Shown here: piece after piece, positions 31,541-42,502 of the stretch
How positions within the stretch are numbered: the first letter of the stretch is position 1
How the letters are laid out: each line of letters begins with the position of its first letter
Source of the DNA: Apoda limacodes
Lineage: Eukaryota > Arthropoda > Insecta > Lepidoptera > Limacodidae
Assembly: GCA_946406115.1 (NCBI GenBank)
Contig: OX291549.1
Span: 18,189,901-18,253,900 of the forward strand
Length of the DNA stretch: 64,000 nt
Reading direction: 5' to 3'
Program-made: the position numbers and the translations under genes
The notes under the pieces: model-generated
The model's database searches: none
Told to the model about the DNA's origin: nothing
What the model saw: the letters and a program-made list of their open reading frames with translations, nothing else

Positions 31541-33634
31541 GAAGACATGAGATAGGGGACGTTAATTTTAGTGGCGAGTAAAGTAAATCTTAGAAAAATT
31601 AATAATGTGTAAGAAATGAATTTGGTAGTAGAGAAAAATATTGGCAATGGCATATATTTAAAAAAAAAACATTAAATAATTTGATTAAACAAAATGTTTT
31701 ACAGGGTTCTTACCGTGATTAGCCGAGGATGTGAGCTCCCGATATTTCGATGCTATTGCAAGCACCATGATCGCAGGATGACTGGCGTACTTGCAAGTTT
31801 GAACAAAGTCTACGGGCAAACATATCGATCTACCATCTTTCTTTTCCGTTTTGTTACTGAACTACTAGAACTCACTGGTAAGTCACCACGACAGTATATA
31901 CTCACTGTGTCACTGCGTTTTTCGGAACGTACTAATTTATGACTATTTTTTATTAATCCTAACACTAGGTTCCACGTATTCGACAATTTAAGCCTATCTT
32001 CCCTATTTCAATTGTCTCTTTACCTAGTCTAGATACGCAGTCGACAGTATTTGTGGATTGTGAAATTCGATCCATTGGTTAATGCTCAACGCCAGTAAAT
32101 ATTTAGCAATGGCTGACTCTTATGTGTCATTGTTCTTTATAGCCTTAATATGTTCCTTATGCAGCATGCAATGTATCGTTTTGTTTTTATGTATGCAATG
32201 TATGTCTATTTTGTATACACCCGATTTTCCAGAGGTTCGATTTTCTTTAAGGGAGTAACAGAGAAGGACAAAAGAGTACAGTCTTTATTGAACACTCCTT
32301 TATCTTTTATTCTCCGTTAGTGTCCGTATGTTTAATAGTGATATTAACCGTGAATGTTTAAAACAATAAATATTTTAATTCCTATCCCTAACATACGTTT
32401 GAATGAAAAACAGTATTTTTAAAAGATTAAAGACACCTTGATAACCAACTGGATAGCAAACAAATATGACTGACTCGGTCGGCTGGTGACACGCACTGCT
32501 TTAAGATGTGCGCTAACATCTATTGCTATCTCTTTTTAATAAACGTATATATATGTTTAGAGTAGAAATTGATTGCAGAACCGGCTTATTTTATAATATT
32601 ATTTTTTTTATTATATATATTAATGTTATATTTTCATTATTATATTATATTTATTACTAATAATTTTAGTGCAAATATAGGTTTCCACGTTTTAACGTTT
32701 ATGTAGTAAAGTTACAAGAAAGCAACAAGACTTGTACCTTGTACCTATTTACGGTTTAAACTAAAAATTTTCTAGCAAGAATTTATTTTTGTGTTGTCAA
32801 TTCGTGAGAATTACTCGTGATTTTTTTTTATTTATAATAGTATAAATGCACTAATAACGTTTTAGAATGTTTGTTATAACATCAGTCAGAAATTTAAAGC
32901 ATAAAAATATTTTTTTTTTATTACACACACCAAGTGAATAAAATTGATTTACTTAGAGTCTTCATCTCAGAAAATTAAATAACTATAAAGATCTTACTTG
33001 AATTGTTGCCAGACTGATGAAATCGTTGACGTATATGTGAAATTTTAAGCTTTGGAAGAATGGGAACCAGAATAATAGTATCACAACATGAAGAGTGTCT
33101 AAGAAGTACCTGAGCATTTTTCAAAAAAAGTGTACATGTGACGAAATAAAATATATTGCTTGAAATAACTTCAAATTAACAATTCACAATAGAAAATCTT
33201 TTTATAAAGCTACTATAACAAATTTATTAAAAAAACCTAATGAAATATTCAGATATTTTGGTTTCAGTAAAGGCACATTAAAGAAAATGTTCCATTTTCA
33301 ATATTAAAATTAAAACTACCAATAGTTTAGTCCAACAGTTTTTATATAGCGATACATAAATAAAAAAACACAAAAAAGTTTTACAAAAGAGATGATTCTA
33401 ATAGTTATATGTTTATTTTAGGAAATTTGTGTCATAATCGCCACTTCGAGGTTATATACTCATTTTTATGGTTTAAATTTAAGAAGTAGACGCATCAATT
33501 ATAATTTTTAGTTACTCATCTTCCTTTTGATTAATGCTTTTGTATTTATTAGCTATCAGTCTATAATTGGGAACTTTCGTTTTTTTAATATTAATTTTTC
33601 AACAACATAAGTAGGTTAAAATTGGGGGTTTTGC
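31541..33634. other. No gene recognised; one repeat fragment
   Basis: 'accgtgattagccgaggatg' with 'tgagctcccgatatttcgat' and 'gatcgcaggatgactggcgt' (31713-31790) is a fragment of a repeat I recall from Lepidoptera. The remainder is AT-rich. Confidence 0.45.
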
Positions 33635-33990
33635 AGAACCCGCCAGTTTTATTCACCCTACTCATGATTCAGTTCGCTGATATACTATAATTAACTGACT
33701 GTTTATTCCAAACACGATACCTTTACTATAGGTTGATTAGGCGATTGCTAATGCAGATTTTAAATGATGCTTCGGTAGGTCATCATATAAATGCCTGATG
33801 CAGAACCCGCCAATTCTCCTCGCTTTGCTCGGCGCCTGATGCAGAACCAGCTAATATTTTTCAACCCCACTCGTGAATCAGTTCGCTGATATACTATAAC
33901 CTACTTACATAGACCATACTAATTATTTGTCATGATAGCTCCTACCTGTAGGCTGCTAAGGAGATTCCAGGTATGTAAATAGTTAGACAG
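33635..33990. repeat. Direct repeat, period about 204 bp
   Basis: 'cagaacccgccagttttatt' with 'gattcagttcgctgatatac' (33637-33692) recurs as 'cagaaccagctaatattttt' with 'aatcagttcgctgatatact' (33842-33896), each followed by 'ataa'. Short third remnants of 'gcagaacccgccaattctcc' lie at 33801. Non-coding. Confidence 0.7.
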
Positions 33991-34974
33991 ACCAGCTATC
34001 AGCAAGTTATTTCAGTTAAATATTTATAAATTAGTTAAGAAACTTGTTAAAAATTTTTTTTGCAAAACTCTTGCTTTGTGGTGTGCCTAATTTTTTTAAC
34101 TTTCAACTTTTTACTTGTTCGGCACACCACATTTCAGAGTGCATGATTTTTTTTTATTTTCTTTTTAGATTTCAGATTTCGTACTATGTCAGTCTAAACA
34201 CTTTCGGACTGCCCAATTCGTACTAGAGTTCAAAGACAACATAAGCACAGGCGACAAGCGCTTAGATGATAACACAAGACGTTGGGCATTCAAGCGTCAA
34301 TCCCTAGCACGAGTCATCCCCATAACAATGCTCATAATCTTATATAGCTATCAATCAAAAAAACTTCGTTTTGATGATTTACATGTTTTAGGAATACCTC
34401 TAAAACCCGACACAAAAATAATATACTATTTCCATTTGTTATAAGCTTATTTGAATACTCTTCATAATTTCATTTTTTTAAATTAAGCCTCAGGTTTTTT
34501 TGCAAAAAATAATTTAAAAAAATGTAGTCTATAAAACAGCCATCTAAAGAATTTATAAAGAGTTATAAAGAATCAAATCGAATGTCACGTGTTATTAGTT
34601 TACGAAGAAAATGATAGGTAGCGCCACGGTAACGCGTTATATTGTTATCAAATTTAACTTGATACATTAGATTCAAGATGTAAAAGTAACACTCTGTAGT
34701 GTATTCCAATAGGTAATGGTGCTTGAACTCTTAAAGGTCGTGGTTCAATCCCGACCCCTATCAAAAAAAATTTTTTTTTTATATAAATGATGTATTTTTT
34801 TTTATTTCGGATTTACTTATCGTTTTAAATATTTGGGTATCAATTTAGTATTGAATTCGCTTTTCAATTTAATATTGCTATTTGAAAAATAAAAATAGAA
34901 ATGCTTCTTTCTCTTAATTTCCTGGGGATTCTATCATCAGATCATGACTTGGTGACAATGGAACCATCTCGAAA
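33991..34974. other. No gene recognised; weak tRNA-like stretch
   Basis: At 34700-34763 a B-box-like 'ggtcgtggttcaatcccgac' follows 'aataggtaatggtgcttgaa'. No full cloverleaf can be drawn, so it is probably an old SINE. Confidence 0.4.
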
Positions 34975-35105
34975 GTACGCTCTTTTGAAAAAAAAAGTAA
35001 TTTTTTAAATCGATCTACAATTGACGGAAGAATCGGTGGACATACATAAAAATATACCCAACGAACATAAAACGTCCTACGTTTTGAAGTCGGTAAAAAA
35101 TGAAC
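34975..35105 (-). repeat. ACCGACTTC repeat, short antisense copy
   Basis: 'tcgatctacaattgacggaa' with 'gaatcggtggacatacataa' and the end 'cgttttgaagtcggtaaaaa' match the antisense copy at 25490-25580. Confidence 0.65.
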
Positions 35106-35308
35106 CTGCATCTTTTAAAATGTATACATACCAACTTAGCTTTATCCCTTCCTGTTTAGTTACAAATCAATGCAAGTACAAAACTCTTCATTTTTAGAAT
35201 CTTGTATCGAATTCAAAACGCATAGACAAGTTCTAAATGTCTATTTCATAATAATTTGGTTGACCATAGATTATCGTTTTTCTAATATGACAATCAATCG
35301 CTCTAGGA

Positions 35309-35561
35309 CAGGGATGGCGAACCTTTATTAATGAATGTGTCATTTCTATGAAAAAAAAAATACTGTACTGAGTGTGATTTCTACTGTTGCAAATTAGGTG
35401 CTAAAAATCTCACATTAGGGCAGGCTCGTACATTGTTACTAAGCAGTATGGATGCTAAACTAGAGTTCATTTCTAAAAATGACTTGCAAGCATACGTAGA
35501 TGAAAATAGAAATTTCATAAATGATTGGCGTGCCCGAATTGCCATGGGTTCGCCATCTCTG
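35309..35561. mobile_element. Non-autonomous hAT MITE (253 bp) with 8-bp target duplication
   Basis: The left end CAGGGATGGCGAACC and the complement of the right end CAGAGATGGCGAACC match at 14 of 15 positions. The flanks CTCTAGGA (35301-35308) and CTCGAGGA (35562-35569) are an 8-bp duplication with one mismatch. The right half holds an eroded open stretch (LEFISKNDLQAYVDENRNF), suggesting it is a deletion derivative of a coding element. It lies 20 bp from the Tc1/mariner element that follows. Confidence 0.85.
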
Positions 35562-35585
35562 CTCGAGGAGATGGAATGACTACTA

Positions 35586-36889
35586 TCAAGTTTTAATATT
35601 TAGAAAACCTTCTTTGAAAAAACTAATATTTTAGTTTTTTAAATAAGAATATGAAGAAATAATAAAATAGACACTTCGAAAATCTTTATTTAATATCTAG
35701 TATAACCTCCCGCTGCAGCTATGACGGCACGTAGTCTATCTCGCATAGATGCAAAAAGACGCGTGCATAGATCAGTACCTCTGATATCATCCCATACTTG
35801 AGCACAGTGTGATCTAAGAGCTTGAGGGTTTCTTTCATTTTGACAGTCCCAGCGTTGAACCATAAGCCCCCATAAATTTTCAGTAGGGTTTAAATCAGCA
35901 GACCGAGCGGGCCATTGAATGGGACGAATGTCACGGTGCAGGTTGAACCACGTCATAGTAGCACGGGCTGTGTGTATCCGTGCATTATCTTGAACGTAAG
36001 TAATGTGTGGGAATTCCGTTACAGGATATACTACGCGCACAGTAGGCAGCATCACTTCTTCCAAAAGCGACACATAATTAATGGCCGTTGCCCTATTCTC
36101 TAACGACGCCTGTTCTCCGACGCCGTCAAGGCCCATCCACCCCTATAAGTTTACTGTAATGCGACCTGACTCGTTTTGAGGCACAATATGACCTTCATTA
36201 TACCGAGTTCGATTGTAGCGCCATAAAGTTAATCTTCCGATTTGGCTTGATTTAAAAGTTTTTTCATCGGTAAATATAGTATTCGACCAATCAAAATCGA
36301 GATGTCGTCGCGCAAAGTTAAGCCGGGCTGTTTTGTGGTGAGGTTTCAGCTCCACTTTAATAGCATAGTGTCTGTAGTGTAGTCCAACATTGTGCAAAGC
36401 TCGTCGGATCGTCCGTGCACTCACACCATATAAAGCAGCAAAATATCTAGTTGGTGTGAAACCATTCTCTTTGTAACGTCGAATGATTTCTGTTATTTGC
36501 GCGGCGGTTAGTATCGGTCGTCGTCCTGAATTATTTCTATGATCTGTTATTTGCCCTTCTTCGCCGTGACGCCTAATCCAAAACCTCAAAGTAAATCGCG
36601 ATATATTGAGTTCTCGTGATATAGCACTAATACTATGTCCATCTTCGAAAAGAAATATTATTTCAGCCCTTTGCTCCAGGGTTAAACTTGCCATTTTATT
36701 TCGTTATGAAAAAATCTTTTGTAAAATTTTACTCTTGTCAAAACGACGTTCAAACAATATTTTTTGATAAATGTCATTTCAACAAATAAAGATATTAGTT
36801 CCATTATCAAAGAGTGATCAATAATTCTTGTTGTTTTTCTCGATGCGTCATTTTGCATAATATCTTTTGAAAGATAATAAGTAACTTGA
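35586..36889 (-). mobile_element. Tc1/mariner-superfamily transposon, about 1.3 kb
   Basis: The proposed ends are TCAAGTT (35586) and its complement AACTTGA (ending 36889), each next to TA (35584-35585 and 36890-36891), the target dinucleotide of this superfamily. The resulting 1304 bp is the usual length for such an element. The inverted repeats are short and decay quickly, so these limits are tentative. The transposase pseudogene is at 35690-36694. Confidence 0.5.
35690..36694 (-). pseudogene. Tc1-like transposase with one in-frame stop
   Basis: Two open frames in the same reading frame are separated only by TAG at 36143-36145, giving about 333 residues overall. The N-terminal half has two helix-turn-helix units (LTLEQRAEIIFLFEDGHSIS and SRFTLRFWIRRHGEEGQ, then a GRRP hook), and the catalytic part starts with FTDEKTF. 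The second half has VQDNARIHTARA, WPARSADLNPTENLWG and a C-terminal MRDRLRAVIAAAGGYTRY. All three catalytic residues (Asp, Asp, Glu) are visible, and by my count 35 residues lie between the second Asp and the Glu. The nonsense codon falls between the first and second Asp, so the product would be inactive unless read through. Confidence 0.9.
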
Positions 36890-36891
36890 TA

Positions 36892-37437
36892 TGGCATTTT
36901 AGACTTAGTGGAAAAAGTGTGATATAGAATCTAATTTCAAAACTGGTAAACATTTTCTGACCGCGACCGTCTGAAATACTGACCAAGCATAGTTTCCTTA
37001 GACCGTGTGCATATAAGAGATTAATGGTTATAGTTATGTTGATAAACAAATAAGCTTTGTGTTTACATCATAAGGTTTACAATGGTAAGTTAATTTATAG
37101 TATTTTTGGTCCTATGATTGCAAATAAACTTAGAATGTAATTTGTGCATGCAGCTTTATAAACCAATTCATTGAATTTTGCTTATTAATATTTTTGTCAC
37201 TTTCACTAATGCTATTATCGAAGCTGGTTGTCTGTACTTTTCCTATACACTGTCAACTATTTTAAACAAACGTTTTTAATTTTAATAAAAGATTTTACAA
37301 TTTTGTCCTATAACTGTCCTCTATTTTCAAAATTTTAGAAAACTGAAGTAATGCCCTGCCTAGTTATGTGAATGGAATCGGCTAGTAAGATTAATAATTC
37401 ATTCTTCATCAGACCTTTAATAATTCATTATTTTCAG
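36892..37437. other. No gene recognised; intronic or upstream DNA
   Basis: AT-rich. 'caatggtaagttaa' at 37079 contains a donor-like GTAAGT right after an ATG, but joining it to the exon at 37438 would hit a stop early, so I do not use it. Confidence 0.4.
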
Positions 37438-37678
37438 TTCTCTCAATCCGTTTGACGCTGATTTCGAGGAAGTGGCGCAACCAGCAGCGTCTACAAAGAA
37501 AAGAATAGTCAAAGGAAAAAAAACACCTACAGCTGCAGTCAAAGCTAAGAAGACACCAGCAACGACGTTTGATAGCCCGCAGTTAAACGTGGGCTCAGAT
37601 TCAGAAGAAGATGCTTGTTTGCCTTCTGCGCAGCCTTCAAAGAAGAGGAAGCAGAATATGCAATTTCCCGATTCCGAG
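37438..37678 (+). CDS. Internal exon of an unidentified Lys-rich nuclear-type protein
   Basis: After the acceptor TTTTCAG, an 80-codon stop-free frame reads SLNPFDADFEEVAQPAAS, a Lys/Thr/Ala-rich segment (KKRIVKGKKTPTAAVKAKKT), LNVGSDSEEDACLPSAQ, SKKRKQNMQFPDSE, and then a GTTAGT donor. The basic tracts (KKRIVKGKK, KKRK) look like nuclear localisation signals, and the Ser-Asp-Ser-Glu-Glu motif looks like a casein-kinase site. Such tails occur at the C-termini of chromatin proteins such as topoisomerase II, but I cannot assign it. The upstream exons are outside or not recognised. The splice phase fits the exon at 42503. Confidence 0.55.
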
Positions 37679-38232
37679 GTTAGTCTGGTGAATTATAAAA
37701 TTTTCTTCGTATTTTACTAAAGTATATGATTTGTATTCTAAACTATCTTCATAAATTAAAAATAATTAAGTTAAACTTGTGAAGTTCCCTAACGCTAACA
37801 ATAAAATAAAAAAAAGAACGAGTTGCACTCCGGGAGTGCCGGCAGAAGTGAAAACCTTTACACACGATTCGCGCTTAACACTCAAATATGTCACAAGACA
37901 TGTCTTTGACATTGTCAAGAAATAATAATGTTTGTTTATTTACTTTTTTGACGTAGTATATTTGACATCGCAATCTGTCATAGAATTAAAATTCCATATC
38001 CAACCTCCCTGTACTACTCATAATCGCGAATACTAAAAATAAAAATTATTATAGGCGTAATGCCACATTACAGTTTCCGTATTTTACAAAGACAAAGATG
38101 CACTTTGTTCAATTTCCATATTTTAAACACTTTCTATACACGAATTTTACAAATACACAGCAGTATGGCCACTACACAGACGGTCGAGCCATCAGCTGTC
38201 ACCATCCATGGATGCGCGTAGCACGATGTTAC
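37679..38232. other. Intron DNA before the hAT insertion
   Basis: 'gagttgcactccgggagtgc' at 37820 with 'ggcagaagtgaaaac' is a fragment of a dispersed lepidopteran repeat (from memory). Nothing else is recognised. The 8-bp hAT target copy GATGTTAC lies at 38225-38232. Confidence 0.45.
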
Positions 38233-41200
38233 CACCGCCGTCTTAAACTAAGTTGGGGCCCTTGGGCACACAAGAATTGGAGGCCCTTTTGGAAAGTAAA
38301 AAACGCGAATTATACTAACATTTTTAAAATAAGTTTAATCATTTATTATAGGTAAATCAGATACAGTATGATGTTATATGTCATTAATGATATTCGAATG
38401 CTGCTATTTTTTGGTTCTGATTACGATAATGGTTTCTTTCGGGATTTTTGTTGAGCAAAATCTTCTATTATATCATTAAAGTCAATGTTTTGAAGGATAT
38501 CACTTTCAATGCACATAATCGACAAATTACTTAGTCGTTCTTGTAACATTGTTGTTCGCAATTCATTTTTTATTCTCTTAAGCTGCGAAAATGATCGCTC
38601 GCCACTACAATTGGTAACCATCAGGCAAAGGAATATTCTTGTAGCAATTTCTATGTTCGGAAAAGTTTCTTCCAATTTATCTGCTTTTATTAAGTTATGT
38701 AAGGTTGAGATATTTAAATCCGCCGATTGCTTTGCTATGTTTTTTACATATTGACTTAAATGAAAACATTCTGTTTTGAACTCATCTGCATTTATGTCTT
38801 CATGATAAAATTCTACAAATTCTTTGCATTTTTTGGTCAACTCATCAGATTCTATTGTTGTTAACTGACAAAGAAAACTAAATCGACAATCAATTTCTTG
38901 GTATGCTGCCGAACGTTTTTTTAAATGTGTAACTAATGTGTCAATTATGGGAATGAAAGTATCTACACGAAACTTTTCCTTGCCTCTCAACTGTGCCGCC
39001 TCTGATGATCCTTCAAAAAAAGTGATGCGTGTGCTGCGAAATCTTTTTCTTTCAAATGTGTCTTTGTAGTCAGCATATGGATTTTTTTCTTTAGCAGCCG
39101 TTTCATACTGATCAAAATTATCGCGTGCAGTATTGGCATAACTGATCAGAGACTCGTAAAGTTTCGTTACAACGTCCATGGTCATAGTGCTATTCTGTAA
39201 ACTTAGACTTGTTTTATTCATGATTCCCAAAAGATCATTCCATATTTCCGTTAGAAGAGCAGTCTCAAATTTTTCCATTTTTTTTGCTAGGCTCTGGGCT
39301 TCCTTTCTAGTGTCTCCTGGTTGATTAATGTCACTTGCGATTGAACACAATGCTTTAGAAATATTTGAATAACCATTTTTCAAAGCATTAATAGCATTGG
39401 CACGTGCAGACCATCTAGTTTCCGAAAGAGACTTCAAGACTGTATTTGCACCTAAATGCTCTGTCAAAATTTTCCATCGTTTTGTCGAAGCCGAAAAAAA
39501 GTTAAACAATTTTTGTACAAATTGAAAGAATGTTACTGCTTCAGTGACACACTCAACAGCCTGAACACCCACTAAATTTAGCGAATGTGCCGCACATGGA
39601 ACGTAAATCGCAAATTCACAAACTTCTTTTATTCTTGACTGAACACCAGAGTACTTTCCAGACATATTAGATGCATTGTCGTAGCTCTGCCCGCGACAAT
39701 CTTTTATAGAAATATCAAGGCTTTCAAAAAAGTTTAAAATGGTATCTGCTATATATTGCGCATTATGTTCATCCATAGGCAAAAATTGCAAAAATCTCTC
39801 AATAGGCTGTCCGTCTTTTACGTATCTAACTATAAAAGTCAGTTGGTCAACGTGGGACAGATCTGGTGTAGAATCTACGCTAATAGAGTAGTACTTTGCT
39901 GTTTTAAGTTCTTTGACAATGGTTTTCAAAACTTGCTGTCCCATTAAATTAATAAATTCATTACAAATATTTGCCGATAAATATGATGTATTTCCTTTTC
40001 CACGATTTCCGCAGTTTTGTATGTGATCAGCAAGAAACGGATCAAACTCACTAATCAGTTCTAAGCATCCCAAATAATTCCCATTATTTTGCGATCCTAA
40101 TGTCTCATTATCACCACGAAAAGCAAGACCTCTTGAAGCCAAAAATTTCACTACTGCAACAATCCTCTTAAGTACATTCTTCCAATAGTTAATATCTCTA
40201 TTATATTGGTACAGCAACTCAGTATCAATTCGTCCAGTAGTTTTTATTCTTGCAACATAATTCATCATAAATTCCCTGTGCTGTAAACTGTTCTCATGCT
40301 CTATCAATAAGTTACTTATATGCTTCCAATCTTTATATCCATTAGGAGAACTTAAATTATGTCCAGCACCAGTAGTGGTATTAAGTAGACGGCAGCAATA
40401 ACAGTATACAGATTTCTTTGCTGGTGAATAAAGAAGCCATTTTCTTTCTAAAGACTCACCATTCGTCAATTTACGAATAAAAATATTTTTTGTCAAGCAT
40501 CTTGTTTTAGTTTTACCATTTGAATCTGGAAAACTAGTAGAAGTTTCGGAGAAGTCACTGTTTATATTTTGGAAAAACTCTGGCCCTTTTCGAATCCAAA
40601 TATCACGGACTTTTTCCGGTAAAATGTCGTCACAATAAGTACCAGGGTCAGGAGACACAGATACATTCTCTAAGCTTGCAGTTATTGATTCACAGTAGGT
40701 TGAAGTCAATGGTTTTGAATCTAATGTGTGATTGTCATTTTCGTCACACGTAAACTCTTTTTCCTGGTGACATTCAGAGGTACTTTTGTCTTGCGGTGAT
40801 GAGAATGAATAATCTCTCGGCTTATTTGTTTCTTCAACCGTAAAAAACGAAGTGAGCTTTGGAAGTTTTTCTGTTATTTCTTTTTGAGCTGTAACTTTTT
40901 TTCTCTTTTGTGAACCACTTAAATATATTCTTTTTGACATAATGAAATAATGTTTCAACGAACCACATACGAACAAATCAAAACTTCTGTTTATCTTACT
41001 CAATTTTAAATATAACACGAAACAAAATAACTCCACTCACTCATAGACTGAAAGTTTAATACATCATTCGGGGATTCCCCCGACCATAGACGATGTCGAC
41101 ATTTATGTTAGGCCTTGTTTAGACGATTGCGTGAGTGATCGCTAGATGGTGTACTTAAGAAATTAGGTCGGATGCGTTCGGAAATATTATTAATTAATTT

Positions 41201-41706
41201 TTTTCGGCACTTCAAATAATGCCAAATGCGACCTCGTATGACGCATAGTAGCCGATATAAACGGCGTTAAAGTTTTTTGGCTTTGGTTTTCAGTTTAAAT
41301 AACATTAGAATATATTTTTCAGTATAGGGACATGCTTGCGCCATCCCGCGGTTGGAATACTGGACTAAAATAACGTTACCGATTAAGCAATTTCGACGCT
41401 AGCGCTTCAGTTGTTGGAATCCCGGACTACAAATCCATAGGCGTCTCTCGGCCTCAGCTTCCAGATAGAATATAGAAATGAGCCTTCTTGGACCGTCTGT
41501 CTTCGTTGATATAATGGCGTAGTTTATGCCATGTAAATAGCTTCTTATAAAGTTACTAATTTGCGAAAAAAAGTAATGTCTAATGTGTCCGACAAAAATG
41601 TTTTGAGAATAAATGGTAGAGAGAAATTTAGGTCCTTCGGGGGCCCCCCTGAGAACGGGGGCCCTGGGCACGGGCCCCGTGTGCCCTTATGGTAAAGACG
41701 GTATTG
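38233..41706 (-). mobile_element. Complete hAT transposon (3474 bp) with terminal inverted repeats and 8-bp target duplication
   Basis: The left end CACCGCCGTCTTAAACTAAG and the complement of the right end CAATACCGTCTTTACCATAAG (first 20 bases) are imperfect inverted repeats, and G/C-rich 'ggggccc' blocks follow inside both ends. The octamers GATGTTAC (38225-38232) and GCTGTTAC (41707-41714) flank them with one mismatch. The only long frame is the transposase on the - strand (38421-40940), leaving a short 3' segment and a roughly 770-bp 5' segment. The element is inserted between two exons of the + strand gene at 37438-42571, in the opposite orientation. Confidence 0.85.
38421..40940 (-). CDS. 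hAT-family transposase, ZMYM1-like (TTF zinc finger, DUF4371, hAT dimerisation domain)
   Basis: An intact frame of 839 residues from the ATG at 40938-40940 (MSKRIYLSGSQKRKK). The frame is open for 32 further codons upstream, but this ATG gives a charged nuclear-type N-terminus instead of a hydrophobic one. Order: disordered acidic region with basic start (1-150), TTF-type zinc finger (about 165-225; RKWLLYSPAKKSVYCYCCRL), DUF4371/RNase-H-like core (about 260-560; YYSISVDSTPDLSHVDQLTF, GQSYDNASNMSG, YVPCAAHSLNLV, LSETRWSARANA) and the C-terminal hAT dimerisation domain (about 745-825; NCSGERSFSQLKRIKN). The product would cut and re-join DNA in the nucleus. Such proteins are often annotated 'zinc finger MYM-type protein 1-like'. 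No frameshift or stop, and element ends with target duplications, argue for a recent, possibly active copy. Domestication is possible but not required. Confidence 0.9.
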   Translation of the reverse strand: MSKRIYLSGSQKRKKVTAQKEITEKLPKLTSFFTVEETNKPRDYSFSSPQDKSTSECHQEKEFTCDENDNHTLDSKPLTSTYCESITASLENVSVSPDPGTYCDDILPEKVRDIWIRKGPEFFQNINSDFSETSTSFPDSNGKTKTRCLTKNIFIRKLTNGESLERKWLLYSPAKKSVYCYCCRLLNTTTGAGHNLSSPNGYKDWKHISNLLIEHENSLQHREFMMNYVARIKTTGRIDTELLYQYNRDINYWKNVLKRIVAVVKFLASRGLAFRGDNETLGSQNNGNYLGCLELISEFDPFLADHIQNCGNRGKGNTSYLSANICNEFINLMGQQVLKTIVKELKTAKYYSISVDSTPDLSHVDQLTFIVRYVKDGQPIERFLQFLPMDEHNAQYIADTILNFFESLDISIKDCRGQSYDNASNMSGKYSGVQSRIKEVCEFAIYVPCAAHSLNLVGVQAVECVTEAVTFFQFVQKLFNFFSASTKRWKILTEHLGANTVLKSLSETRWSARANAINALKNGYSNISKALCSIASDINQPGDTRKEAQSLAKKMEKFETALLTEIWNDLLGIMNKTSLSLQNSTMTMDVVTKLYESLISYANTARDNFDQYETAAKEKNPYADYKDTFERKRFRSTRITFFEGSSEAAQLRGKEKFRVDTFIPIIDTLVTHLKKRSAAYQEIDCRFSFLCQLTTIESDELTKKCKEFVEFYHEDINADEFKTECFHLSQYVKNIAKQSADLNISTLHNLIKADKLEETFPNIEIATRIFLCLMVTNCSGERSFSQLKRIKNELRTTMLQERLSNLSIMCIESDILQNIDFNDIIEDFAQQKSRKKPLS

Positions 41707-42502
41707 GCTGTTACATAAACACACACGACCATTCGCGCAAGCGCCCTGCGCCGCCTAAACGAAACAGCAGGCGCAGGCATACATTTTCGCCGCGCCGTAG
41801 AAAGAGAGGGGGATACTCCCTCTTCTACGCCGCGCCAGCTGTCTAATCTCCATCCGTCTTACGAATTTTCACGATCAGGACACGTGACCTGACGCGAGTT
41901 TATCATTTTTTACCCATACCAAAAAAAGTGCACAACGTCTTAGCGACGTTTTCACTTCAAAAATCAATTAACTATTGAATAATAAAATAAATTAAAAGAC
42001 TGAAAAATAACGCGGGTTATATTTTTAAGATTCGTATGTTAAATTATTTTATACTGTGTGACATTAATAAAAAAAAAAACAAGTGCTATTGTACGATCAT
42101 ATTTATATCCTATAATATTGGGATACTTGTTGTTTTCTTTTTTTTTACTCATCATACTAGTTAACATGCTAGATAATCCTCGTTAATGATTGAACTTATC
42201 TAGCACGGACGTGTACAGACAAATACGAGTTGATTTTTATACTTACTTGCCTGACATACCTAAGGCAGACACAAAGCCTAAAGGTTTTGATTGATTTGCG
42301 CTTCACTATACCCTTTTTAATTATAAATAAGTGTGAGATATGATTGCCTCTCAGCTCTCAATCCAATGATCTATGGTTCGAATCCTGCGTGTACATATTG
42401 ATAGTGAATTTTTTCCACAGTCTTTAGTTACCAGCCAAAGTGCATATAAAATGCATATATGGCGTATATATGTATGTAACATATTTATGGTTTTTATTAC
42501 AG
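41707..42502. other. Intron DNA after the hAT insertion; small GC-rich hairpin
   Basis: CGTAGAAAGAG at 41796 and CTCTTCTACG ending 41829 can pair around a short loop, within a GC-rich patch (41740-41840) unlike its surroundings. At 42345-42395 'atctatggttcgaatcctgc' holds a B-box-like motif (possible SINE remnant). No gene. Confidence 0.45.

Noticed and set aside
34700..34763. Candidate tRNA gene
   Set aside because: A B-box-like motif is present, but no acceptor stem or D arm can be drawn.
35915..36103. + strand ORF within the Tc1-like element
   Set aside because: Shadow of the transposase.
37079..37095. ATG followed by GTAAGT as first exon of the Lys-rich gene
   Set aside because: Joining it to 37438 puts the exon in a frame that stops within six codons.
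39756..39947. + strand ORF inside the hAT transposase (also 38509-38754)
   Set aside because: Shadow frames of the intact - strand gene.
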